Of a stretch of DNA of 64,000 bases, positions 29,601-38,664 are shown piece by piece. Location of the stretch: NCBI GenBank assembly GCA_009731375.1, contig BJOX01000302.1:270985-334984 (forward strand), read 5' to 3'. Within the stretch, counting starts at the first letter, position 1. Each line of letters begins with the position of its first letter. The DNA is from Paulinella micropora. Taxonomy: Eukaryota; Cercozoa; Imbricatea; Euglyphida. Position numbers and translations under genes: made by a program. The notes beneath the pieces are model-generated. The model saw only the letters and a program-made list of their open reading frames with translations. It did not search any database and had not been told where the DNA came from.

Positions 29601-31006
29601 CGGGTCGGCGTGGCGCTGGGCGTGGCGGTGGCCGAGCGCGACGCCGAGGGCCACAGGTCCGCCACGTTGGCGCGCAGCTCGCGCACGCGCGCCGACAGGT
29701 GGCAGCCCGTGCCGGGCGGCACCCGTTCCTCGCAGCGTTCGCCCACGTACCCGGGGTCACACACGCACACCGCGGCGGGCGGCTCGTGGTACGGCGCCGC
29801 GCCCGCCAGCCCGGGCCAGGCCCCGCGTTCGCACAGGCGCCCATGCCCATGACAGAACTCGTGGGCGGCGCAGCAGCCCGGCTCGCCCGCCTCGTTGGAC
29901 CAGCAGCGGCACTGCGCCAGGCCGCAGCTGACCTGGCCCGGCGTACAGAAGCCGAGCGCGTTGGCCCCGCCGGCTTCGGCACCCCGCACGGCCGGCGCCC
30001 GGGTGGCCAGCGCCAGCTCGCCCGCCCGGCAGGGCGTGCCGGCGTCGCTCAGCAGGTCCCCCGCGCACGCCCGGGCGCGCAGCACCGGCGAGTCGGTGCA
30101 GTTCAGGCGCGGCTCGGCATCGGCGGGGCTCGTGCACGCCGACGCGGGCAAGTTGCTGCGGCAAGGCCACTGGCAGTAGAGGTCGCAGCGGAAGGACACG
30201 TTTGTAACCGGGGGCTGGTCCGTCCCTGAGCTGGTTCTCCACCGGTAGTCACGCCGGCAGAAGCTCAGCACCGCCCCTTCACAGCTTCCCGCCGAGTTGG
30301 CCCCGCCGTCTATGAACCGGGGAGGCAGGTCTAGGCATTCCTCCCAGGCCCAGGGAATCACTGACACTTCGTTATTGTTAAACCGCGCGCAGCAGTAGCG
30401 CCAGCCACCAGAGCCTCCCTCGCTCTCCTGGTAGAAGCAACGCAACACCGACCAGTAGAACACGCCCGCTTCCAGTTCGATGTAGGCGCCCAATGCGTAC
30501 AAGGGAAAGAGCAACAGGTCGCCCGCGCTTGACATAAACAGCGAGTCCAGCTGGGCCTCCCGGGCGAAGCTCTGGTTCCGGCTAAACGCGATCAGACTCT
30601 GGTGCCACGTCCAATTAGTAAAGCGCGTCGCGTTTGCCGGACCCACTGTCCAGCCCAGCGCGTGCCCGTGTTTGCTCTGTAAGGCCCACAGGTCCAACGG
30701 AGAACAGACACGCGCGTGCACCTCCGCGTCGCTCGCGGTAGCCTCACAGCCCGCCAGGATCTGCGTACTCTCGCTGCAGAAGACCAGCTGGCGTATGCTC
30801 TGGTTCGCGGTGGACGGCGGGGGGGTCCACTTCCGGCAATGCCTGGCCCGTCCCAGCGGTACCGGCCAAGGGTACCGACCGTCCTGACCTAGGCTGAGCG
30901 TCGTGTTCAGTACCAGCGGGACCGAGCTCACCCCCCCTAGCACACTGAGATCCGCCGCCACGGCGGGGACCGTGAGCCACCACCACCACCCGACCACAAC
31001 CGTCAT
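26642..31006 (-). CDS. Modular secreted glycoprotein with Ser/Thr-Pro linkers and two EGF domains, 1454 aa
   Basis: ATG 31006 gives a signal peptide (MTVVVGWWWWLTVPAVAA). The N-terminal about 380 residues are Cys-rich with many N-glycosylation sites, followed by an EGF-like CVCDPGYVGERCEE. Three linkers of repeated S-x-T-P-S / S-A-S-P-T units (near 29640-29440, 28440-28140 and 27600-27490) separate globular modules that each include a Trp/Cys-containing W-x-L-R / L-C-x-x-P pattern, suggesting duplication. Two calcium-binding-type EGF domains (DVNECF..., DIDECAV...) end the protein. There is no transmembrane segment, so it may be secreted or held on the surface by partners. Such mucin-like linkers are typical of algal, oomycete and giant-virus surface proteins. 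It is transcribed divergently from the gene at 31384. Confidence 0.75.
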   Translation of the reverse strand: MTVVVGWWWWLTVPAVAADLSVLGGVSSVPLVLNTTLSLGQDGRYPWPVPLGRARHCRKWTPPPSTANQSIRQLVFCSESTQILAGCEATASDAEVHARVCSPLDLWALQSKHGHALGWTVGPANATRFTNWTWHQSLIAFSRNQSFAREAQLDSLFMSSAGDLLLFPLYALGAYIELEAGVFYWSVLRCFYQESEGGSGGWRYCCARFNNNEVSVIPWAWEECLDLPPRFIDGGANSAGSCEGAVLSFCRRDYRWRTSSGTDQPPVTNVSFRCDLYCQWPCRSNLPASACTSPADAEPRLNCTDSPVLRARACAGDLLSDAGTPCRAGELALATRAPAVRGAEAGGANALGFCTPGQVSCGLAQCRCWSNEAGEPGCCAAHEFCHGHGRLCERGAWPGLAGAAPYHEPPAAVCVCDPGYVGERCEERVPPGTGCHLSARVRELRANVADLWPSASRSATATPSATPTRSLTPSGTPSVSLTPSGTRTRSLTPSVSRTPSGSRTATRTGSRTSSPSVTPSERPGLLLRSAARGWCLRPLDLVWALCPPELQAQKAWAVNWALGRVWYGAQRLLAPAEYWRQCLAYQYEREAGGAVRCEHGFGTNWTGDGAVAPDDRLQWRQDACGDDVLAPLGAASTLVRSSAGWSLEAAPGAAGGVTSHTLGYPCGGGRRALREPARLGEAARAGAAGWAALVLVEVPLGASVSVSPTPSVRDEPWVLRNHEGLCFWPQRLLWQQLPLFAACPPPPATRAQELQLAVHVHNGHVEWPAAGATVAGYQPLQLSLALSAAAAPCEPPAAATTANARWLATDYRDAWQAVFLEVTAGGHFRLAPGPCESQLLLGPAGFQRRSLCAEGDCLLTPTRPGEAPTRTPSRTASGSATPSGTASASPAASTSATATATPTPARSPTPSKSRGASDSGSASASRSASPARSASASVSRSASVSPTRTAVSASPSPRALPPELGAGPVNLVSSTVDFPGTEALAWVAGADVWATTYAAPGLDPRLQVAAEPRARHRWEPAELTPTGAGEGACLLWLRYLATGEYLACGRPDQPCYLVGAVTNATRWLLLPYGPPFSALSLARLASRAGRLYTLRPSDRYLDCLQTAGGGGGALWADRCPDQNTLDQAFYLLTANASQVSASASPTASGTPRSRSRTPSASPSASGSAPAPPAPPLPSDAIMGWPNRNVRDAGGLITLRGQEGCLYAEYARAGASTLPLRYLRTKAECYARPWRDLVFGRSERGHVLWPAVGEGEASGRQATDRTVAQSYGYCLTCASNPCALQSTVVLGPAAGYCGIVGDLLSGFYLASEAYSELSALVYLTDGLTLGLSQSVMSFFQFLNLDSCMPGVSMCEQLCDTQYPYVASNCRCRTGYTLVNAVACTDVNECFTADGTPRIPCPTQGFRCVNTVGSYYCVDIDECAVTPGLCPPPTYCLNGFGDYGCVWYDPNDPNGA

Positions 31007-31383
31007 ACGACAGCGGACGGACGGATTTGGCGCCTCCCTTGGACCGACCGTGGTCGTAGTGCCAGGGGGTAGCACGGGGTCCTCTTCCTTTCTCTCTCTT
31101 CCCTCCCTTTCCCCCCCGGCGCTCAGCGTAGCCAGTGAACAACGCGGGAAAGAGTAGCCCTCGGTCTTCCTTCTCACCCCCCTCTTTATCTCCCCTCCCT
31201 GCGCCCGGGCGATGGCCACTGGAGGGAGAGAAAGGGGGAGAGACGGCCTCGCTCCTCTGAACTTACAGCGAGAGGAGAGTAGCCTGCTCCCTCTGGTTCC
31301 CCCTTGCCTCCCCATCCAGCCCCTTCTTTGGCCGCAGCCAGCCCCCGGCAAAAAGAAGGCCGACTCCTTACCGACAGCCTGGC
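31007..31383. promoter_or_regulatory. Divergent intergenic region
   Basis: It separates two divergent surface-protein genes and should hold both promoters. It contains pyrimidine-rich (31090-31120, 31170-31200) and purine-rich (31213-31280) stretches and no recognisable TATA box. Confidence 0.4.
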
Positions 31384-32520
31384 ATGGGGTTCGGTACACG
31401 GTGCTGGCTAGCAGCGAGCCTGCACTGGCTTGCCACCGCCGTGGGCTGTCCCGAGGTGGTACCCGGCCTGGTCTACACGGAATACCTTGCGCCGGGAGAC
31501 ACAATCTGTTACCAGGTGCGCATACCGTACAGCTACCTCACGTGGATCGAGTCCCTGACCTACCGGACCGGTGACTCCCTCCTGGTCCAGTCTAGGCAGC
31601 CCATGCGCACGCCGACACTGGCCAACGACGGGCCCTGGCACACCGAGACCCTAGTGCTGACCCGCGACCAAAGCTATCAAATGTGGTTTGCCCACGACTG
31701 CAACTCGACCGACGACCTGCTTGGCACCTACAACGTGTCCTTCACGGCCACGACCAACCAACCGGCGGGTTGGGCCCGGATCACGACGTACGCAACGCTG
31801 CCGTATGTCACAGCGGAGGCCTGCCCCCTCAGCCAGCCGCGCCCGTCTTCACTACCACCCCAGGATTCTGCGCTCACCAGCCACTCACCGTCCCCATCGC
31901 CCGTCGTCCCGGGGCCGTCCTCGGGGGTCACGTCCGCGCCCGCCGGCTGGCCGCAGCTGCGGCGCGGGCAGAACTACAGCCTGGTGGTCCCCGAGCTCGC
32001 GCGCGCGGGGCTGCGGGCGCCGCTGCCGTGGGGTCAGGACGTAACCTACGCGCTGCGCGGCGTCGAGCCAGGGGACTCGCAGTTTACGGCGGAGGTCTGG
32101 CACTGCCGCGGCGGCGGGGGGGGCTGCTCGCTGCTCGCCAGTGGTTCCAACGCTACGCAGCTGACGGCCACGGCGCGGCACCTGTGCCTGGCGGCCGCGG
32201 ACGACGAGGTCCTGTTGCTCGTGCACAATGCCCGGGTCAGCCTGTACTCCGACTTCACGCTGGCGGCCGCCTGGTCGGCCGGGCCGGCGCGCCAGTCTGT
32301 CCTGGCGGTCTGTGTGCCCCCGCCCAGCCCCGCGGCCGGCCCCAGCCCCGCTACCGACCCCGACCCGAGCGCGCCGGCGCCCCGCGGCGGGGAGGCCAGC
32401 TCGGCCGGGCGCGGCGCGGGCGGGGCGCTCTCGTGGCTCGCGCTGGCCGCCCCAGCGGCCGCCGCCTGGTGGCTGGCCGGCCAGCCAGCCTGGGCCGACG
32501 CTGCGCCGGGGAGCAGGTAG
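31384..32520 (+). CDS. Type I membrane glycoprotein, 378 aa
   Basis: An N-terminal signal peptide (residues 1-20) is followed by two beta-rich domains, about 25-145 and 180-305, joined by a Ser/Pro-rich linker. Both domains carry Cys residues and N-x-S/T sites and share a similar layout (strand, then a Cys-containing strand, then an FTA-type strand), so they may be a duplicated jelly-roll or Ig-like fold. A Pro/Ala-rich stalk precedes a hydrophobic segment (LSWLALAAPAAAAWWLAG, about 349-366) and a short tail, consistent with a type I anchor. It is probably exposed on the virion or the infected-cell surface. The specific family is unknown. It is divergent from the modular glycoprotein upstream. 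Confidence 0.75.
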   Translation: MGFGTRCWLAASLHWLATAVGCPEVVPGLVYTEYLAPGDTICYQVRIPYSYLTWIESLTYRTGDSLLVQSRQPMRTPTLANDGPWHTETLVLTRDQSYQMWFAHDCNSTDDLLGTYNVSFTATTNQPAGWARITTYATLPYVTAEACPLSQPRPSSLPPQDSALTSHSPSPSPVVPGPSSGVTSAPAGWPQLRRGQNYSLVVPELARAGLRAPLPWGQDVTYALRGVEPGDSQFTAEVWHCRGGGGGCSLLASGSNATQLTATARHLCLAAADDEVLLLVHNARVSLYSDFTLAAAWSAGPARQSVLAVCVPPPSPAAGPSPATDPDPSAPAPRGGEASSAGRGAGGALSWLALAAPAAAAWWLAGQPAWADAAPGSR

Positions 32521-34017
32521 CCGGCGCGGGCCGGCGGACAGCCCTCGGCAGCCCTGGGCTGGGGCCCGCTGCGTCGTCCTGAGTAAAAAGAATACCACGA
32601 GAGGTAGCGCCGGGCGCCGGAGCCGCCCAGGGCGGCTGGACTAGCAGCCCCTAGTCTTCCACCCGCGGGCTACGATTCTTTTCCGGCCGGCTAGCCCGGG
32701 GCCGGGACCGCACGCCCACCCCGAGGGTCTGGATCTTCGTTCGCAGAGTCGCCGGACGAGGGCTCGCGGGCCGGGCGGCACGGGAAGACCCGTCGGCCGG
32801 GCTCGGGTGGCGCAGGCCGCCTGGTGCAGGAAGCCGGGGCAGCAAAACGAGGCTATTTGTTTTAATAGCCANNNNNNNNNNNNNNNNNNNNNNNNNNNNN
32901 NNNNNNNNNNNNNNNNNNNNNNNNNNNNNNNNNNNNNNNNNNNNNNNNNNNNNNNNNNNNNNNNNNNNNNNNNNNNNNNNNNNNNNNNNNNNNNNNNNNN
33001 NNNNNNNNNNNNNNNNNNNNNNNNNNNNNNNNNNNNNNNNNNNNNNNNNNNNNNNNNNNNNNNNNNNNNNNNNNNNNNNNNNNNNNNNNNNNNNNNNNNN
33101 NNNNNNNNNNNNNNNNNNNNNNNNNNNNNNNNNNNNNNNNNNNNNNNNNNNNNNNNNNNNNNNNNNNNNNNNNNNNNNNNNNNNNNNNNNNNNNNNNNNN
33201 NNNNNNNNNNNNNNNNNNNNNNNNNNNNNNNNNNNNNNNNNNNNNNNNNNNNNNNNNNNNNNNNNNNNNNNNNNNNNNNNNNNNNNNNNNNNNNNNNNNN
33301 NNNNNNNNNNNNNNNNNNNNNNNNNNNNNNNNNNNNNNNNNNNNNNNNNNNNNNNNNNNNNNNNNNNNNNNNNNNNNNNNNNNNNNNNNNNNNNNNNNNN
33401 NNNNNNNNNNNNNNNNNNNNNNNNNNNNNNNNNNNNNNNNNNNNNNNNNNNNNNNNNNNNNNNNNNNNNNNNNNNNNNNNNNNNNNNNNNNNNNNNNNNN
33501 NNNNNNNNNNNNNNNNNNNNNNNNNNNNNNNNNNNNNNNNNNNNNNNNNNNNNNNNNNNNNNNNNNNNNNNNNNNNNNNNNNNNNNNNNNNNNNNNNNNN
33601 NNNNNNNNNNNNNNNNNNNNNNNNNNNNNNNNNNNNNNNNNNNNNNNNNNNNNNNNNNNNNNNNNNNNNNNNNNNNNNNNNNNNNNNNNNNNNNNNNNNN
33701 NNNNNNNNNNNNNNNNNNNNNNNNNNNNNNNNNNNNNNNNNNNNNNNNNNNNNNNNNNNNNNNNNNNNNNNNNNNNNNNNNNNNNNNNNNNNNNNNNNNN
33801 NNNNNNNNNNNNNNNNNNNNNNNNNNNNNNNNNNNNNNNNNNNNNNNNNNNNNNNNNNNNNGGCCCCCCCCCCCGGCCGCCCCCCCCCCCTCCCCGCACG
33901 CCCTCGGGCCGCCGGGGCCGCCGGCACCGCGGAGGACAGCACCCTAAAAGCGACTCCAAAACCGCGGGCCCGAGCGCAGCCGCAAGCCAAGCGCCCCCGC
34001 CGTGGTCACCTGTTCGG
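32521..34017. other. Intergenic region with 990-bp assembly gap
   Basis: Bases 32872-33861 are N, followed by C-rich runs. A GTAAAAAG stretch at 32583 may be the 3' signal of the membrane glycoprotein. No gene is readable, and a small gene could be hidden in the gap. Confidence 0.8.
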
Positions 34018-35310
34018 ATGCTGTCGGGCCAGCCCCAGCGCAAGCTCCCGCTCGCCTACCTGGGGCCTGTCGGTACCCAGGCCGTGCTGGACCTCCTGGC
34101 CGACCTGTCGCTGCTAGGCCAGGGCACGTACGGCTCTGTCTTCAAGTGGGGAAAGCGTGCCCTGAAGCTAGTTAAGGATTGTTCCCGGGAGGAGCAGACG
34201 GGCTACGAGCGGCTACAACGGCTCGGGGTGGGGCCGGCCGTGTACGAGGTCCAGGTACTGCACAGCCCCACCGCCGGCAAGTGGCTGCGCAGGCAAGAGC
34301 AGCGGAAGGGGCACCTGGTCGCGGCCCTCGAGCGCCTGCTGGACGGGCGCGGCTGTGCTTGCCGCGAGGGCCAGCGCGAGGAGTGCGCCGTGATGACGCA
34401 CTGCCTGATCCTGGTGCACCTCGAGGCCTTCGACACGGACCTAGGCAGGTACCCGCTGCCCGGCTCGGTGCCCCGCCTGGCCACCGACCTGGTGGAGCCC
34501 GTCGCCCGGCTGCTCCAGCAGGTGGTCGTGCGGGGGGGCTGTTTTCCCTTTGACGCCAAACCCGCCAACGTGCTGGTGAAGCTCGGCCGAGAGGAGGGGG
34601 GGCCGGAGCGGCTGGCGTTGACGGACCTGGACGAGGCGACCATGTACTTCCTCCGCGAGCCGAGCGAGGCGGCGGCGGACGCCGCCCTCTTGTACTTTCT
34701 CAGCGCCTGCCGCGGCGACGCCCCCCTGGCGCTGTGGCACCTGCCGGGCTGGCAGGGCGCGCAGGCCGCCACGCGTTTCTACGCGGCCTGGGACCTACTG
34801 CAGTGTGCCATCCTGCCCCGCGGGGGCTGGCGCTATTGGACTCTGTATGCGGTGGACGCCCTGGTGGCGGACTGGGACGCGTACCTGGGCTTGCTGGCCA
34901 AGCACCTGCAGCGCGCCGAGCCACCGGGCCGGCCGCTCACGCTGGCGTGGCTGCGGTACTGCCTGCGCAGCCACGGGCTGCCCGAGCCGCGCACGGCGGC
35001 CTTCTGGCGCCCGCTAGCCGCTAGCGGCAGCCCGGAAGCGGCGCTGGCGGACGGACACTCGGTGCTGGACATTTTCCTGTTCGCGGCCAAGCGCTGCTTG
35101 CAGCTGCTGCACCAACAGCGCCTGGATTGCTACGGCGCGATCCAGGAGATTGCTAGCAAGTGTTGCGGCGGGTGGCTGCGCATGTGCCTCGAGTTTCTGG
35201 GGCCGTTGGTGCAGGCCAGGTTCCAGGTGCGGGCGCGCGGCAGCCCCGCCCGGGGGCCGGAGAGGAAGAGGGCGCGTTCGGTGGCCAGCCTCGCGATCGA
35301 GGCAGCCTAG
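34018..35310 (+). CDS. Divergent serine/threonine protein kinase, 430 aa
   Basis: A glycine-rich loop GQGTYGS (residues 34-40) and an ATP-anchoring lysine in RALKL (K50) are present. The catalytic loop is FDAKPANVL (D179, K181, N184), with the usual HR before D replaced by PF. The metal-binding segment is LTDLDEA in place of DFG (D203). These four elements suggest ATP binding and probable catalysis despite a divergent loop. A Cys-rich insertion lies at about 112-130. The C-lobe is long and lacks an obvious APE. The C-terminal 25 residues are basic. It is not closely similar to the three kinase-like genes at 53-58 kb. An ATTAAA follows at 35349. Confidence 0.8.
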   Translation: MLSGQPQRKLPLAYLGPVGTQAVLDLLADLSLLGQGTYGSVFKWGKRALKLVKDCSREEQTGYERLQRLGVGPAVYEVQVLHSPTAGKWLRRQEQRKGHLVAALERLLDGRGCACREGQREECAVMTHCLILVHLEAFDTDLGRYPLPGSVPRLATDLVEPVARLLQQVVVRGGCFPFDAKPANVLVKLGREEGGPERLALTDLDEATMYFLREPSEAAADAALLYFLSACRGDAPLALWHLPGWQGAQAATRFYAAWDLLQCAILPRGGWRYWTLYAVDALVADWDAYLGLLAKHLQRAEPPGRPLTLAWLRYCLRSHGLPEPRTAAFWRPLAASGSPEAALADGHSVLDIFLFAAKRCLQLLHQQRLDCYGAIQEIASKCCGGWLRMCLEFLGPLVQARFQVRARGSPARGPERKRARSVASLAIEAA

Positions 35311-35348
35311 CCCGGCGGCCGGCCCCCCGGCCGGGGGGGCCCTAAATC

Positions 35349-35354
35349 ATTAAA
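35349..35354 (+). terminator. ATTAAA 3'-end signal after the kinase gene
   Basis: It lies 38 bp past the stop in an otherwise GC-rich stretch. The following 250 bp to 35606 is a GC-rich spacer without a supported gene. Confidence 0.5.
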
Positions 35355-35606
35355 AAGACCTGGGACCTCACGTACTCCGCTCCGGTTCCTTGCCGGGCCC
35401 GGGCCGGCCGCGCTAACCCGGGCGGCGCAGCGTGCGCGGTCAGCGCCTTCCCGGCGTGCCCGGCCGGCGCAGCGTGCGCGGGCGGAGGAGGGGGGGCCGG
35501 CGCGCGCGGGGGCGAGGGGCGCGGGCGGGCCCGGCCGCGGGGCTGGGTCTAGCGCGGGCTCACAAAACCCCACGAGGGCGCAAGCCAAGCGCTCGACGGC
35601 CTGGTC

Positions 35607-37109
35607 ATGCAGCCCGCAGCCCCACCGCCCCCGTCCCCCCCCGCGCGGGCCCGCGCGGTCGGCCCGCCGCCCGCTCCGGTGGGCCCGCCGGGCCTGCCGC
35701 CGGGCACCCCGCCGGGCCTGCCGCCGGGCCTGCCGCCGGGCACCCCGCTGGCCCGGGGGCTGGACGCGGCCCGCGAGCGCCTCCGGCGGGCCCAGCAGGC
35801 CCCGGGGTGCAGCCACGGCCGCTACGGCCTGCCCGCCGCGTCCGACCCGCCCTGCTCGGTCGGCGTGCCGCACCTCGTCGTGCCCGCGCCGGTCCGCCGG
35901 CTGCTCCTGTCGTCGCTGGCGCACCGGTACGTGTTCGCGGCCGGGAGGTGGGGAGCGACCGTGGGCTTGCGCGGCGTCTGCGCGGCCGACACCGGCGGGG
36001 ACTGCGCGTGCTGGTCCTGCCGCCTGCGCGGTCTGCAACCGTGTGAGCCGCGGTCCTGGCGCTGCCACTGCTGGGGCTGCACCATTGCGCACCGCTTCTC
36101 CGAGCGGCGGCTCGTGTGGTACTGGGCGGCCGACCGGGACGAGGACGAGAGGGCGGCGCTGCTCCAGCTCGGGGTACGCGTCATGGCCCGGCTAGACCTC
36201 GGGGTCCTGACGCCCGCTACGCTCTGGCAGGAGGCGCGCCTGGAGGAGCTGTGCCGGCGCTCCGCGTGGAGAGACCACCTGGCCCCGCTCTGCGAGGCCC
36301 TGGGGTGCCACGAGCGGTGGCGGCGGGCCGGGGGAGCGGCAGGGGCGGCGGGCCCCGCGGAGGCGCCGCAGCCGGAGCCGGGGGCGAGGCGCCTGTTGGC
36401 CGTCGTGTCGGAGCCCCTGGCCTCCAACTGCCGGTGCAGGCTGTGCGGAGTGTACAACAACCTGGGCACCTTCGGCCTCCGGGAGCAGGCTACGGTGTGG
36501 GCCGAACACGGGCTCGCGCCGCTGGACCCCCTGGTGGGCGAGCCCGCCGGCGGCCCGGGGGGGCAGAACCGCTGGGCCATGCGCCGGCAGACCAGCCTGC
36601 AGCGGGTCGTGGCCTGTCGCAACAACTGGTGGCTCTGGCACGACTCGCGGGGGGAAGTGCTCTTCCACCCCCGCCGGGACGTGTACTACGATTTCGCGCA
36701 GACCCTGCACGCCCTGGACAACCTCCGGCACCTGGTCCGGTACGCGCAGGAGCGGCCCGGAGGGGACGAGCACGTCCTGTTGTACTCGTGCGACAACGGC
36801 CGGCAGGAGCTGTGTGTGCTGCTGGCGTACGTGCCGAGCAGCGCTGACCTCCGGGCGGAGTGCCGGCGACGACAACGCGACGGCGTTTTTCTCTCCACCA
36901 GCGCCCTCTACTTCCACCCCCTGGCCACGTTGCAGTGGCTAGCCAGGGCACGGGCCGGGGCGGGGCGCTCGGACCCGCACGTACTGTATGTGGCCGCCAT
37001 GTTCCGCGCGGCCAGGGAGCGGGCCGGCTGCGAGGAGGCCGACGGGCCCGGCGACGGCTGGCAGCCCTACCAGCCGGTCCTCTTGTATTTTACGCAGTGT
37101 GGCCGTTAG
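35607..37109 (+). CDS. Multi-Cys protein of unknown function, 500 aa
   Basis: The first 50 residues are a Pro-rich tail built from repeated GLPPG / GTPPG units. The body contains Cys clusters that look zinc-binding: CACWSC-x6-C with CHCWGC-x3-H (about residues 133-160) and CRCRLC (about 273-278), followed by a Trp-rich, Arg-rich half. I do not recognise the fold. The clean codon use and mixed composition make it a confident gene. A run of A residues follows the stop (37139-37146), probably the 3'-end signal. The neighbouring kinase is on the same strand. Confidence 0.65.
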   Translation: MQPAAPPPPSPPARARAVGPPPAPVGPPGLPPGTPPGLPPGLPPGTPLARGLDAARERLRRAQQAPGCSHGRYGLPAASDPPCSVGVPHLVVPAPVRRLLLSSLAHRYVFAAGRWGATVGLRGVCAADTGGDCACWSCRLRGLQPCEPRSWRCHCWGCTIAHRFSERRLVWYWAADRDEDERAALLQLGVRVMARLDLGVLTPATLWQEARLEELCRRSAWRDHLAPLCEALGCHERWRRAGGAAGAAGPAEAPQPEPGARRLLAVVSEPLASNCRCRLCGVYNNLGTFGLREQATVWAEHGLAPLDPLVGEPAGGPGGQNRWAMRRQTSLQRVVACRNNWWLWHDSRGEVLFHPRRDVYYDFAQTLHALDNLRHLVRYAQERPGGDEHVLLYSCDNGRQELCVLLAYVPSSADLRAECRRRQRDGVFLSTSALYFHPLATLQWLARARAGAGRSDPHVLYVAAMFRAARERAGCEEADGPGDGWQPYQPVLLYFTQCGR

Positions 37110-37259
37110 CGGGCCGGACGGCGGCGCCGGCCTGCAGTAAAAAAAACCTACGCCGGGAGACTAGATGGACGACGGGGCCCCAGCGGCGGGTCAGCGGGGC
37201 CGGCAGAGGAGGGAGGGGAGGAGGTCCGGGGGGGCTCCTGCCGGCCAGGTGGCAGGAAA

Positions 37260-38645
37260 GGCATGTCTTTTCCCTGTCGGGTGGCATGGGTGGCCTGGCT
37301 TGGCTGGCCGGGTGGCATGGGTGGCCTGTCCTGGCTGGCCGGGTGGCATGGGTGGCCTGTCCTGGCTGGCCGGGTGGCATGGGTGGCCTGGCTTGGCTGG
37401 CCGGGTGGCATGGGTGGCCTGTCCTGGCTGGCCGGGTGGCATGGGTGGCCTGTCCTGGCTGGCCGGGTGGCACGCGCGGCCGGTGTCTTCCTGCCGGGTG
37501 GCACGCGCGGCCGGTCTCTTCCTGCCGGGTGGCACGCGCGGCCGGTATTTCCCGGTCGGTAGATATAGTCGTTTGGCCGGACATGGGCACTGCCTTTTTT
37601 GTTCTCCCCTCTCCCCCCTCCCTTCTCCCCTCTCCCTTCTCCCTTCTCCCCTCTCCCTCCCCGCGCCCGAACATTGTGCAGCCCCTCCCAGGCCTCCTGT
37701 CCAGTATGGCGGTCCGGTGGTGGGTGCCACCGGCTGCCTCTCGGTCCCTGCCGCGAAACCGGGTGGAATTTCTTCACGTCATACCCCAAAATTTTTTATT
37801 ACCCTAAGTGCCACCAGAGCGAGAATCGCACCTGTGATACAGAGCCGGGCCGCGCATCACCTAACGGCAACAGGCCTACACAGATTGGCATCCGGACTGA
37901 TCCCACCTACCGAAATGGAAAAAGAAAATAATGCCATATTCCCTTTCTTTTACCCGTAAAAAGCGGTGGTTTCTTTGGTAATGAGGGAAAGGGCCGGCCG
38001 TTCCGGTAGTACCCGTATATACCCGAGAATATCCGTCCGGGGGTGGCACCTCCGCGCGGCCTCGACCCACAAGTGCGATTCTCGCTATGAGGACACTTAG
38101 GGATTGATTTTTATTTAGTAAAAAGTTTGCCTGGTTCTGCGGCGGCGACCAAGAAGCCACCGGTGGCACCCCCCACCGGACCACCATACTGGACAGAAAG
38201 CCTGGGGGGGGGCTGCACAATGTTCGGGCGCGGGGAGGGAGAGGGGAGAAGGGAGAAGGGAGAGGGGAGAAGGGAGAGGGGAGAGGGGAGAACAAAAAGG
38301 CAGCGCATATATCCGGCCAGACGAGTATATCTACCCAGCCGGAAAAGCCAGGCCGCGCGTGCCACCCGACCAGTTAGGCCAGGGGGCGCGCGTGCCACCC
38401 GACCAGTTAGGCCAGGGCGCGCGTGCCACCCGACCAGTTAGGCCAGGGCGCGCGTGCCACCCGACCAGTTAGGCCAGGGCACGCGTGCCACCCGACCAGC
38501 CAAGCCAGGCCGCGCGTGCCACCCGGCCAGCCAAGCCAGGCCGCGCGTGCCACCCGACCAGCCAAGCCAGGCCGCGCGTGCCACCCGACCGGCCAGGCCA
38601 GGCCGCGCGTGCCACCCGGCCGGCCGAGGTGCCTGGTCCTGCCGC
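37260..38645. repeat. Long imperfect inverted repeat with internal minisatellite arrays
   Basis: The left arm (about 37260-37850) carries about nine tandem units of roughly 30 bp containing GGTGGCATGGGTGGCCTG or GGTGGCACGCGCGGCCGG, then a CCTTCTCCC-type pyrimidine tract, then GCGCCCGAACATTGTGCAG, then ATTACCCTAAGTG and GCGAGAATCGCAC. The right arm (about 38060-38645) contains the reverse complements of the same blocks in opposite order, ending in units with CGCGCGTGCCACCCGACCAG. About 200 bp of less GC-rich unique sequence forms the centre. No transposase or supported gene is present. It may be a foldback or MITE-like element, a recombination-derived palindrome or a replication/packaging element. 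Confidence 0.75.
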
Positions 38646-38664
38646 CCGACCGGCCGGCCATAGG

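Noticed and set aside
37090-38661. Several repetitive open frames within the inverted repeat
   Set aside because: They merely translate the tandem units in several phases on both strands, with no start context or domain.
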